From Mesodorylaimus sp. YZB2_4 (lineage: Eukaryota > Nematoda > Enoplea > Dorylaimida > Dorylaimidae): a stretch of 64,000 bases of DNA. Shown here one piece after another: positions 11,549 through 21,863 of the stretch. The translations under genes and the position numbers were made by a program. Every line of letters begins with the position of its first letter. Position 1 is the stretch's first letter. The notes below the pieces were generated by a model, which was given only the letters and a program-made list of their open reading frames with translations, had not been told where the DNA came from and did no database searches. The stretch is from contig JASANH010000339.1 of the NCBI GenBank assembly GCA_030248295.1, positions 470,500 to 534,499 of the forward strand, in the 5' to 3' direction.

Positions 11549-12397
11549 TCACATCAAACTACGATTGTAGACACCAGACTGATATCCGCTGTCCTCCATC
11601 ATCGATCTGTGCATAACTGGATTGGAATCGGGCAATGGGTACTGACCGATGTGCACCCCCGCCTGATACTCGTACGCACCCACCATCTCGCCTCCAACTG
11701 GTGCCGTCTCCATGCCGTACCCCATGCAAGTTGATGCACCCAACGAAACCGGGGTTGACGTCCGTGTCCTGGCGACGCCCTGTCCAATTTGCCATCCGTG
11801 ATCGAAGTGTGGTGGACCCGAGTGCCAAGGGTGGTCGACGGGCGGCGGGACGGGTGTGCCGTAAGCCATCGAGGAATGTACCAAATCGGATTCGTCGAAC
11901 AGGCTGTCGGTTTCGAACGCCATCGAACCATTTGCATTGGCCAGATTTTCCGAGATTAGAATTCTCGGCTGAACACGCAATTGGGCAGCTATTAGATTGG
12001 TGGTCGTTTGCGAGAGTCCTCGAGTCAATGTACGTGCGTAATCGATGGGCGAGGGGGAGGCCCCGTCCTGCACAATGCCAGTCAAGGCTTTGATATAGTT
12101 TCGAGCCAGGCGCAAAGTCTCGATTTTGGATAATTTTTGATGATGAGCATGAGCCAAGGGGACGCACGATCTCAACGCATCCAAGGCGTGATTCAATCCG
12201 TGCATTCGACTTCGTTCGCGTGCATTCGCCTTGACTCGACGAATTCGTTGCTTGGTCGTTTTCGGATCCGAGCTCGATTTGGTTGCACTGGTCGAATTGA
12301 CATCTCTCGATTGTGTCTTCGATTCGTGGGTGCTGTCGGCTTCGTGAAGCAGAGGCGATGCGAGAGTGGAGAAGGGCGTGACGTAATCGGAATTCAT
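11549..12397 (-). CDS. NeuroD-family proneural bHLH transcription factor
   Basis: A single uninterrupted frame; the ATG at 12,397 (MNSDYVTPF) is preferred, giving 282 residues, although the frame stays open to 12,538. The bHLH domain is unmistakable: basic region [16 protein letters not shown], helix 1 [12 protein letters not shown], loop, and helix 2 [18 protein letters not shown]. The ARER and [15 protein letters not shown] strings are diagnostic for the NeuroD/neurogenin group. Downstream, [19 protein letters not shown] matches the conserved NeuroD block C-terminal to the bHLH, separating it from neurogenin proper and resembling nematode CND-1. The C-terminus is rich in Gly, Pro, His and Tyr. 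As a Class A bHLH it should heterodimerise with a Daughterless/E protein on E-boxes to drive neuronal differentiation. An intronless coding region is usual for NeuroD genes. Confidence 0.92.
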   Translation of the reverse strand: MNSDYVTPFSTLASPLLHEADSTHESKTQSRDVNSTSATKSSSDPKTTKQRIRRVKANARERSRMHGLNHALDALRSCVPLAHAHHQKLSKIETLRLARNYIKALTGIVQDGASPSPIDYARTLTRGLSQTTTNLIAAQLRVQPRILISENLANANGSMAFETDSLFDESDLVHSSMAYGTPVPPPVDHPWHSGPPHFDHGWQIGQGVARTRTSTPVSLGASTCMGYGMETAPVGGEMVGAYEYQAGVHIGQYPLPDSNPVMHRSMMEDSGYQSGVYNRSLM

Positions 12398-13827
12398 TCC
12401 TGGACAGTGATAAGTTCGTGTTCGGGGTGCACGGACGAAGGAACGACCACTCTGGCAGATGTAACTGACACTGAATGGCCGAGGCAGCTGCGTTTTGTTG
12501 AGGCTCGTTTTCACCCCGAATTTTGTAAATAAACGCACAAATGAGACGTAAACAAGCTCGAGTAGGATTCAAGGTCGTCCCTCGATTCGTAATAAGGTCG
12601 TTGCCGAATATCCTAATCCAATCGATGATACAAGACGACCCTTCTCCGACCGACACGCTCTAAACACTAAAACCCTTCCAACGATTCTAATCCCCCCCCA
12701 CCCGACCCGACGCGGAGTCTCGGTTGAGCGATACCATAAAAGGGGCCTTGGCTGGGCGGGCCCGAATGTTCATCAGGTGCTAATTACGGACCACCTGCCG
12801 ACATAACCCTTGACCCCGATTGGGCCGCCAGTGAAACAAACCGCCCTCCATTCGGCCAGCCAGTCCGGCCTTGAAAGGAAGGAACGCTTTGTCCTTTACA
12901 TAACGGACCTCGTTAAACCAAGAAAGCCCCCGGATTCGCACGTTTGACAACAGGCTCAGCGGGCAATCTATTGAGCATTTATCGAATTAAACTGACCACT
13001 GGACACCCACCAGTCCATTGACTCTACTCGCAAACCCCTCGACCTTTATTGGCCATTGTTTCGAACCCTGGAATGCCAGTTCCTACAAGCCATCCGCTTT
13101 TTCACCTCCCCCCACACGAAATGGTACAATGCATTTTATTCGAAACTAGCCTTCAACACTCATTTACCATCTGCCGAGTGTGCGAGCCGTCAAGCGTGGC
13201 ATTTTTCACTCATTTTCTACACAAATACATCAAAAATCCAAAAATGCATCATTTCTAGTTTTCATCCAAGTTTCAGCACTTTTCAAAAATGTGCCATGAC
13301 TAAACTGTCCTCACTTGCATTCACTTCAGTCAGTTTTCAATTTATGCATTTGAAAAATGCCGATTCGTTGTAACTGGCATTGCATGAAAGAACGGCGGTC
13401 CGCCCGCCTTTCAACCAAGGCCACAGGAGACACCAAAGAGACAAGCTGTTCACCAGTTTTGCACAATTTTGGAAATGAGAAGCGTCTTCGCTGCTTGAGG
13501 CTAAATGAATGTCAAAGAGGCCGCCATGCCGTCTTATGCTAATCAGTGATCGGCCACGCGTTCTGTGACAACTGTTGACCGCCCATGTCATACAGCGGTT
13601 ACAGTATGCCGCGCTAGTTTCCAAGATGCTGTTCTTCGGGACACACAAGACAGGATTTGGCAGGGCGCAGCGGACAGTGCTGCAAGTGATATGCATAGTA
13701 CAGCACGTGCTGTAGGTACTGTGATCGCTTGCAGCACCAAGGGCTGTTAGTAAGATGTCAGTAAGACATGATGGCATGGCATGGACAGACACTCTGTTTT
13801 GATTCGCACTCATGATTGTATCGCGCC
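12398..13827. other. Upstream region of the bHLH gene, no further gene seen
   Basis: The likely promoter and leader of the bHLH gene lie in the first few hundred bases. The remainder has only short frames without recognisable domains and nothing else I can support. Confidence 0.35.
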
Positions 13828-13917
13828 CGTCCAAGAGAAGCACCCACTGCACAGTCCGATAGGGAGAAAGGCCAGGAGCAAAAAACTGCATCTTGCATCA
13901 TCACAGACCCAACACGT

Positions 13918-14075
13918 GGCCTGGTGGCTTAGGCGTCTGCTTTTCTCGCCAGGTGCGCACTTACGGGCGAGTGTTCGATTCGCGGTCTGGTATATCATTT
14001 CGTATGTGTCCCTTCACCCTCGACCTCCAGTGTGCATGAGCATTTGCTGGCTTATGGATAAGGCATGACACAACA
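13918..14075 (+). mobile_element. tRNA(Leu/Ser)-like SINE (family 2)
   Basis: The A-box region GGCTTAGGCGTCTGC and a B-box-like GTGTTCGATTCG are followed by a tail ending TATGGATAAGGCATGACA. Copies with the same head (GGTTAAGGCGTCTGCC, GGTTCGACTCC) and the same tail occur at 45,123-45,290 (+) and 30,985-31,100 (-). The head resembles a class II tRNA. No target-site duplication was found for this copy. Confidence 0.6.
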
Positions 14076-14958
14076 TTTATACCTGTTTGTGACTTGTCAA
14101 CCCCCCCACCCCCCCCAACGCCCCCCCGCTTCCTCCACTCTCATTGCATAACAGTCGTTTTACAGCCTTATTTGCCTTTCACTATGTCCTTCCAGTCCAA
14201 CAAGGCATCGTAGTACCCAAATACGCCCTCGTAAAAAAGATGCGTACTCGAGCAATAAAAAACCACCAAGGTCACGCCACGAAATTCGGAACTGGAGAAG
14301 AGTTCATTCACGATTTTGGCCATTCACAGAAAACTTCAGGTTGCAAAGAAGATCATAACTCCAAGTACAAAATCGAATTTATACTTTTACAGTGATGGAA
14401 TACAAATCAGATGTCGTAAAAGACGCGTGACCCGAGGTCCGCCATGCTTCATATTATCTGGCCATCACAAAACTGGCAATAATCCAGTTCCGGGACGAGT
14501 TCGGCCAGCTCTACAAAGAAGACATATGGTATGACAAGGCACACTATCTCAACAAACAGCCTTGATTACTCGCTAATTTATAGACCCAGGGAGCCTACCG
14601 CAGATACGACTGGGTCAAATCTAGCCCGCTCTGCCCTGACAGGGTGTGGCCGAGGGGTGACCAGCATCATACATGTACGCCGAAGGTACCGGGTGAGAGT
14701 CCCACAGACTGGCGTGCATGGTCAGTGAGAGTTCGCAAACCGACCTCCATCACTAAGGATTTCAGCCATTCGCTAACTTTTGCGCATGTCACTTACACTC
14801 ATAGCCTACACTTAAAAATCATCACATACCCAAAAAAACCACGTATTTTCAAGTGAAGGACCAACACTTCACTCCTTCGCAGGGGATGAGTATGTTCACA
14901 GGGTAGCACACGAGCCGCCCCCTGCGGTAGCCGTCAGTCCACACTGCAATCAGCCAGA
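14076..14958. other. Unassigned region with C tracts and a tRNA-like B/A-box remnant
   Basis: Several runs of 7-9 C lie at about 14,100-14,130; the minus strand could form a G-quadruplex. Around 14,640-14,710 a TGTGGCCGAGGGGTGACC segment and a degraded B box suggest another tRNA-derived repeat head. No gene is supported. Confidence 0.4.
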
Positions 14959-17900
14959 TTAAACCATACCTGATATGCTCTGCCGATCCAACACGGTCAG
15001 GTCGCACCGACTGCACTTTCGATAAGAGAACGAAGGAATGGGCAGGAATGTCAGGGCACAAGCAGCTGAAAAAACTCATCTCGCACTTTTTCCAAAAAAA
15101 GGAGACCACACTTACGATATCGATGATGATTGACACACACGTGCTCGGACACTGTGCTCGTCTGCGAGGCTGGAATAAAATACCTCGATTAGCTTGTGCC
15201 CTTCTGAGTCCAGTCACACCGAACTCACATTCTGCCTGGCACATCGGGCATCGCGGCTGACTCAATTCGCCGAATTCATTGACAACTGGCACTCCTTCCG
15301 AGGTCAGAAATCCGAGTAAGCTTCCGACAGCTTGCTTGATCGAGGGCACTAATCGGGACCGATCCAACAACCTCGCGCGTTGCAGTATATTCTGGGCCAC
15401 TTTCACCATAAGTAAGCGTTCCACTTTCTCACGCACACGATTCTATAAAAAATACACAGGTCAATCGAACATTCTTCCTTCATTTCTTTTTTAAAAAAAA
15501 TTTGTGGGTTGTCCTTCGCGCCCCTCAGGAAGCCCATTTTTCCAAAAGCCGGCCGACATTCAAACCTATATGCAAGACTATGCGGGAAGCAGCCCTTACA
15601 GCAGCGTCCCTATGCGTGTTGTTGCCCAGGAGCACGTTCACGCGAGGACATCCCGGACAGGAAACCGACTTCCTCGGACAATGGCGGGTGGGCTGTGAGC
15701 CTCGTCAGTGTTGGACCGCCGAGACTGTCTACTCATTTGGCCTCCGTCCCTCTATTCGGAGCACCTCAGCGGTACCAGGTGAGTCACTTCTGGCCTAGCG
15801 TGCAAGGCCAGCGAGGGTTTATGGTTCCGAAGCGACATCCATCACCAGGGATCGAACCCCGCACTAGCCCTGCCACTCGCTACCAATGCTGAACCGCTGC
15901 ACCACAGCGGCCACATCCTTCATTACTTGACGACATGCGATTCGCTGCGGTGGTCGATGGTAAACTGGTAGTACCATCGACCACCGGACGCTGGTCATGA
16001 ACTCCGAAAGGCACAGGTTCGATTCCCGAAGAGCAAGGTTTTAGACAATCTGACATCAAGTGAGACTTACCCAAAACTCCAAATCTTCAGCTTTACTTCG
16101 TTTCGAAGAATACACATTCGTAGCAAACCTAAAAAGCCGAGTGGAAATCGACGTGGCCATCCGCTAACATGGCTATCTTACCTAAACACTTTTAACTTTT
16201 GTAACACATTCGGATCATCCTCCGATTCCAAAGCCTCCAATTCTCGAATCAGCAGCTCGCTGATCAACTTCGATTGTTCAGGATGTAGAATGAACGATCG
16301 CAATAAAGTCAGATAATCCGTTCCGCGCTTGAGATCCCCTAAAAATGAAAATAGGCAGGAAATGTTAGAGTACGGGCTGAGCCCTCTGGCCTCCCCGATT
16401 GCAAAGTCTGTGTACGCTTTACCTCTACCTGGCTCTCGCGGAAAAGACCTCCAACCACTGCAGTCTTACTACATTCTACTTCAAACATGAGAAAACCACC
16501 TTCCAGCGATGATTCTATCATCTTCTGTGAATTAATCATCTAAGGGTAGGACAGAGCGAAACCTGCTTTCCCTGGGATAACACATGCACAGGGAGACCCT
16601 TGGACACTAGGTGACCAAGCCCCAGACTCCCCTTTCCCTTAGAGGTCCCCAATCCTTCAAGAAATTCTCAAAACTTCCACAACTGTCCTATCTTACCTTG
16701 AGACATCAGTGTAGTCCATAACTGGCCTGGACCAAGAAGTCCACTCACGCGCAACGTCAGCGGTTTGCACCTGCCATATCGATCCAGAAATCGTTTCCTG
16801 GAACAAGTATAATCAGAGTGCGCCACAAGAAAACTACCAGCCTCTTACACCACTGCATCCAGCCTCAGGACCCTGTTTTCGGACAGCGCAAACCCAACTG
16901 ATCTGGTTGTATTGTCCAATGCAATGACAGCATCGTCCACTAGTTTGATGCTGACATCTGAAAGTCAAACCTTATAATTTTACCCATAAAAGGACTAAGA
17001 TCTGCCAATTATCTTTCTCCGCTCTGATCTCATATTTCGATATTTTGTCAGTGGACATTGCGAAAACGATATTCCCAAATCGAAGCAAATCTACAATAGA
17101 ATGAACATTTATAAACAAATACCAAGAACCGCCATAGACGGACTCACCCGTTATGGCGAAACGACGCTGAGTTCTCAAAGTCTTGGACGCAACGGGTGAA
17201 ATATTTCCGTTAGGGGAAATCTTCAGGATAGCAGCAGTGAGAAACCACTGACGCGAGTAGATCACAAGATGCCGAGCGTTGTTCTGTAAAACAGGTGCTC
17301 GAACGGATGCGGTCAAAACGGCCCCCATAACATACCAATCGATACACGCGGATCGCATTGACGGTCAGTTTGTATTCGTCGTGCAGAAGGGTGCGAAGTC
17401 GACTTTGACCATCTTGGCCACTCGGTGCTTCTGAATCGATCGAGCATGATAAGACATCGCCATCGTGAGTGCCCAAAAGGAGTGCACATTCTAAAAATTA
17501 GGCAAGATAGAGGAACGAGCATACTAAAAGAAATAATAGCTTACTCGTGTCACTCAAATTCAAAGTGACTCCAGCTGATATTTCCTTTCCAACAAGATCA
17601 TCGAATACGTTCACGACGTTGAAAATGCAGCTGAAAAGATAGCAGTGAGACAAAGATAGCCAGGAGTCTTTTTTCAGTCATTCAGGCAGGACACGTCGAA
17701 AAACTAGGAGGCCTATGGAGAGGGTAGGACCAAGCATGCGCAAAGTCCGGATATTGCGGGCGGATAATTTTCCCGCCATTTCCTATTCGAATGTTTTACT
17801 GGCACCTGCTGCCATAATCAATGTTATTCGGAATCTGCCACCTCAGGGATGAAGATCTCCAGCCATCAGAATACATGAACAGTGGGGTGTCTCACATGAG

Positions 17901-19222
17901 ACCCGAAGGCGGAGGGAGACCCTTGACAACTTTCTAGCTATCCGAGGCCCCAGCCCACGGGTAAACCCCCTCTGCGCAGACATGAAAAGGCCGTAGTAAT
18001 TATTCAAGACCTTGCTTAGGTGATTCGGCAAAGTGGCCCGCCCGCCATTCACTACTTACCCATCAGGAGAAACGGAGTATCGCCACACGATCAAATGCCC
18101 GCTCCGTTGCAACGAGATGCCGACACGATTGTGTTCGCCCTTGATATTCTCATTCGAAAAACGTAGACTCGTACTGAACCAATCTGAAACTAGAATTCAA
18201 TTGCCTGCATATGAAAACTGGAAAAACAAGAAGCCTCACCTTTAGTGGATAAGAAATGTCCTAGCTGTCGGATATTCTTCAGACCCGTCAATCCGGTGGC
18301 GTCATCGATCGGCTGCGATGGATCTGGTAAATTAGGAACGATCGTACGAACCAGTCCAACATTCTCGATCACGTGATCGTAGAGAAGAGACGTGAGAGAA
18401 ATCGGACCGCATTTGCCGAGTATGCTTTTCAAAGTCGCGTACGATCGGCCATCGAGGAGCACAGTCAAGAAGAGTTGCCTGAAAAAAAAGGCTATAGTTC
18501 GGGGACAAAATATTTGACAGCAACTCACTGATCCGACTCTTTTATATTTTCTGCATAAACGTGAGAAATCGTGATCAACGATTCTGGCTCTGTCGCGCTA
18601 CCCGCAACCAGGCAGGACAACGATGGCTGCAGGAATACCAAATCGCTCACCGTTTCGTTGATCTTATCTGAAACTATTCCTAATAATATCTACGCTTCGA
18701 AAAAATACACAAATGCGCTCAGATATATTAGCAGATTTAGGATTTTTCCAAACTATAGTCCGCATTCCTAGCAGGTACGAATAAAATTGAGATTTTCATA
18801 CTTTCCTCCACACTCCAAAAATACTTCTTCAAATTTTATAAGCTACTTACACCAAGCAGACATATCAGAGCCGGCACGAGCAAAATTTGCATCAACTTCG
18901 GGGAATTTGAGCAAATTCAGGCAATGTTGCAAGATGGAAGGCGAGACTTGGCTGTCGATCTCATAACGGACAATGCTAACTGGAAATCTGTCCGTCAATG
19001 AAGCCGCTTTATAAAACGGCGTTAGACGCTAAAACACAACCGTAATTACTAGATAAAACGAGAAACCAGAGCACTTACGTAAACTACAAAATAACAGTCA
19101 AAAATTAGCAAAAATTCGTCGGCGTTGATCCAATGGACTAATTGGGTCCTGGCAAAGCAATGCTCATTCAATGAATCTTTGAAATCGAAGCACTTTAGAA
19201 CATCATCGTCGAACGAAGCCAT
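14959..19222 (-). CDS. GTF3C4: TFIIIC 90 kDa subunit (GTF3C4-like), WD propeller plus C-terminal TFIIIC zinc finger
   Basis: Sixteen exons: 19079-19222 (ATG at 19222), 18851-19028, 18529-18667, 18240-18478, 18060-18183, 17545-17630, 17336-17490, 17148-17283, about 16984-17090, 16849-16957, 16697-16797, 16182-16338, 16071-16128, 15218-15442, 15116-15161 and 14959-15065, about 700 residues. All junctions agree in phase except the one after 16984, which I could not resolve. The N-terminal two thirds has beta-propeller character (GHLIVWRYSVSPDG, LLLGTHDGDVLSC). The identification rests on the C-terminus, visible only after splicing the last three exons: CPMC, then HVCVNHHRYPACALTFLPI, then CSRC. 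This is the paired zinc-binding pattern of the TFIIIC zinc-finger family, including the CALTFLPI signature. GTF3C4 is a TFIIIC subunit needed for tRNA and 5S gene transcription by Pol III. The large 15,443-16,070 intron holds a SINE. The repeat complex begins only about 25 bp upstream of the ATG, so the promoter may have been altered. Confidence 0.78.
15485..15915 (-). mobile_element. tRNA-derived SINE (family 1) inside a GTF3C4-like intron
   Basis: On the minus strand the element starts with a tRNA-like head (A box TGGTGCAGCGG, perfect B box GGTTCGATCCC) and ends AACCCACAAATTTTTTTT plus an A-rich tail, the same 3' end as the SINE at 9821. A 9-bp target-site duplication (TCCTTCATT on the plus strand) lies at 15,476-15,484 and 15,916-15,924. 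It is inserted in the sense direction within the intron between exons 16071-16128 and 15218-15442. Confidence 0.85.
15951..15983. repeat. Perfect 12-bp hairpin next to a tRNA-like B box
   Basis: TGGTCGATGGTA at 15,951-15,962 pairs perfectly with TACCATCGACCA at 15,972-15,983 around a 9-nt loop. About 35 bp further on, GGTTCGATTCC is a perfect B box. It lies in the same intron as the SINE and may be the remnant of another tRNA-like repeat. Confidence 0.5.
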
Positions 19223-19429
19223 GCCAAAAGTAAAAGCAGAAAACCAGAACTAGATGATCAAAAATCAAAAAACAGATCAGCATATCGATGACACCTGGCG
19301 CCAATTAGCAGACAGTCACCGCTTTGGCCGGGAAATTTAAATGCTCAAACCCAACAAAATAACCAGGCAACAGAGCCCATGAAAAACCTGACCCAAACTC
19401 GTTTCCGAGTTTTAATTCACGGTATGTTC

Positions 19430-19808
19430 AGAAGGTTTCATATGCCGGTAATACGGTGTCGGACTTTATCGTTTCTTATTTGAACTGCTCGCCCAAATAC
19501 TTCTTCAGAATGGCCCGATAAAGAGCAGAACACGACTTGCGGTCCCTAGAACAGATACAAATAGAAGAGCGATACGACTAAAAACGCAGCGAGTTTTGCT
19601 CACTTGTGCCAAATTGCTCGCGTTCTTCATCCAATTCGACATGCCTCTCATTAACGCGCTAATAAACTCGCTGTCGGGCCGCGGCAATCCGGGCACTGGA
19701 CAACTAATTCCCTGAAGCAATACATAAAACAATATCACATTCAACCAAAAATTACTGCAGAAAATACCTTACCACGCTCTTTATGGCTTGCTCAAAGCAT
19801 GTATTCAT
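19430..19808 (-). pseudogene. Companion gene 3' exons, copy 1
   Basis: Three exon-like blocks on the minus strand: 19773-19808 (MNTCFEQAIKSV), 19604-19711 (36 codons, contains DSEFISALMRGMSNWMKNA), and a last block from 19545, joined by GT-AG introns. The first two join in phase 0. The last block has two open frames and I could not decide which is real. The same blocks occur at 34,340-34,640 and 54,470-54,780, always downstream of a G-gene copy on the same strand. No family is recognised. It may be the 3' end of a host gene captured in the duplicated segment. Confidence 0.45.
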
Positions 19809-20185
19809 GGCGCTTATAACGCTTCAATCATACTTTCGTTCGCCAGTCCAATGCGAAATACGTCTAGAAGAAGGAGCTGCTAGTTGATACTGTAAGCCCC
19901 ATATAACATTGTAAAACTTATCCATGTCCCTCTCCACTGCCCAGTCCATGTCCTCCTTCTGCCTTGTCCTTATCCATGTCGACAGGGATAATGACAAGGC
20001 AGTGAAGGAGGACATGGACTGGGCAGTGGGGAGTGACATGGATAAGGACAAGGCAGTGAACGATGACCAAGACCTGCTGAGCCCTAGCTTGTCTGCTCGA
20101 GAGTCGACGGGGGTTAGTTTACTTAGCACCATGGCGTTCTCCTCGAACAGCACATGCGCACGCCACGACGACGCACACAGAGCCA

Positions 20186-21630
20186 TCACACATCAACTCG
20201 GATGGCAGCGAGCTTCGCGCCGAACACGCTCATGAACACTTCTTGTATGATGGGGAACGAGACTTGACCCTTGTCATCGGCCTTCTTCTTCAGCTGGGCC
20301 TTGGCCTGTTTCACTTCGTCCGCCATGACCACGTTGCCGCTCACCAACTGCGCGAACACGGCGTCTAGCATCTCGATCGGCACCGTCACGCCCCGACCCA
20401 TCTGCTTCAACTTCTGAACAGGGAGTGCGCGTCAGCCGATGCAGCCTCGTCCCGCCCAATGCTCTAACTTACCTCGAACAGGTCCTCGACGGCCATCTCG
20501 CCGTCACGCCTGATGATGTTGCTAAAATGAGAGCATGGTCTTTCGAGTAAGATCATGACCAAAGGGACTTACCTGAAGGAAACGGCCACGGGGTCCTGCT
20601 GGTTGATCGACCGCAACGTGATGGCCACGCTCCTCTCTCGATCCAGTTCAGCCACGTTCGTACCGATGAGCAGGATGTTGGTCAGGTCTTCGATCAGGGC
20701 CCTCGCCGCTGGATGTCCCGCCGCGTCCAGGTGCGTGAAGTCGGCTCGTTGCGGTCCGCAGGCCATGCGCCCCGCCAGGGAGGTCGTGATGGGCATGGAG
20801 GCGAATTGCTTTTCTTTCGGCACATCCACGATCTGAAACCCACAACTCGTCAGCGCGGTCAGGCAAAGCCGAGCACACGAGCTTACCTGGTAGTAGCTGG
20901 CCTTGGTCACGTTCTGCTGCACGGGAGGCGCCTTTCCCAGCTTGCGGTAGGTGGACGCTCGACCGTTCTTGGCCGCATCCATTCGATCGGCGACGGCGTC
21001 CCAGAGTTGATCGGGCGTGAACGTGACGGCGGGCACCTTGGCGGTGATCTCGTCCACTTCGGCCGGGTCCACCACTCCGGAGCTGACCAAGGCGAGCACG
21101 GCGGGCTTGAGGACGGCTCGGGGCAGCGACATGATCTTGGCCAGTTCTTGCAGCACGTCGACGATCTCTTGCAGCACCGGTTGCTTCGATTCTTTGACGG
21201 CCTTCTCCAATTTGCCCATGGCTGCCAGCAACGTTGGGCTCGCCTTCGGCTGAAACGGATCGGACCCTTTTCTATCCTGTGAGCAGAGACCCACCCGACT
21301 CGTATGAGGCAGCTACTTACGTTGGACGCTTGCTTGACTTGATCGGTGGCCGCGGCGAACGGGCCGCTTTCGAAGCCTTTGCAGAGGGGCAGCTTTTGCT
21401 GGCCGATGCGTTGGAGACGGAAATGGGGTTGAGGAAATTCCTGCATGTCACTCGAGCGTACGACACTTGCCTTCGCAACGCCGACGGCACGTGGTTGACC
21501 GTGGACAGGGCCTCGAACAGGGACGACAGGAACTGCACTTTGTTGTGCAAGGCGACCGGATCAAGCTGAAATGGAAGAAACAAGTTACGAAGAGGAGAAG
21601 GCAGAAAGGTCGAGGACTTACGGCAGACAT
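20186..21630 (-). pseudogene. G1: copy 1 of a six-exon gene family of unknown function (one frameshift)
   Basis: Exons: 21622-21630 (ATG), 21321-21565, 20887-21249, 20573-20832, 20473-20521 and 20186-20413 (stop). Exon sizes 9, 245, 363, 260, 49 and 228. All introns are GT-AG. Compared with copies G4 and G6, exon 2 lacks one base just after the TGCAGGAATTTCCTC segment, so the frame is lost until exon 3. Otherwise this is the best-preserved copy; without the deletion the product would be 384 residues. The protein is mostly alpha-helical (PVLQEIVDVLQELAKIMSL, VADEVKQAKAQLK-like helices), has no signal peptide or membrane segment, and ends AIRVDV. No domain is recognised. Its 5' flank continues with CCTCCTGCATACTAGG, as in G4, G5 and G6. 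Confidence 0.7.
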
Positions 21631-21863
21631 TCTTCGCTCACTTCGACTCGACGATCAACAAACTCACTCGCACGCGACGACGCTACTTCGACAGGGGAGC
21701 TCACTTTCGACCAAGCGCTCACGACAGGCTGCGAAAGGAGGAATGACGAGGCAGGTGAAGAGCCGATCCTTCAGAAATCAATCAGTGTAAAGCCTCCTGC
21801 ATACTAGGCGCGTGGACGCGTGTGGGCGTGTGAGCGCGCGTGCGTGAACGAAAATTCAGGTTA

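Noticed and set aside
19480-19545. Short C-terminal peptide KKYLGEQFK as the certain end of the companion gene
   Set aside because: It is in a different phase from the preceding exon as I can splice it, so the real frame is undecided.
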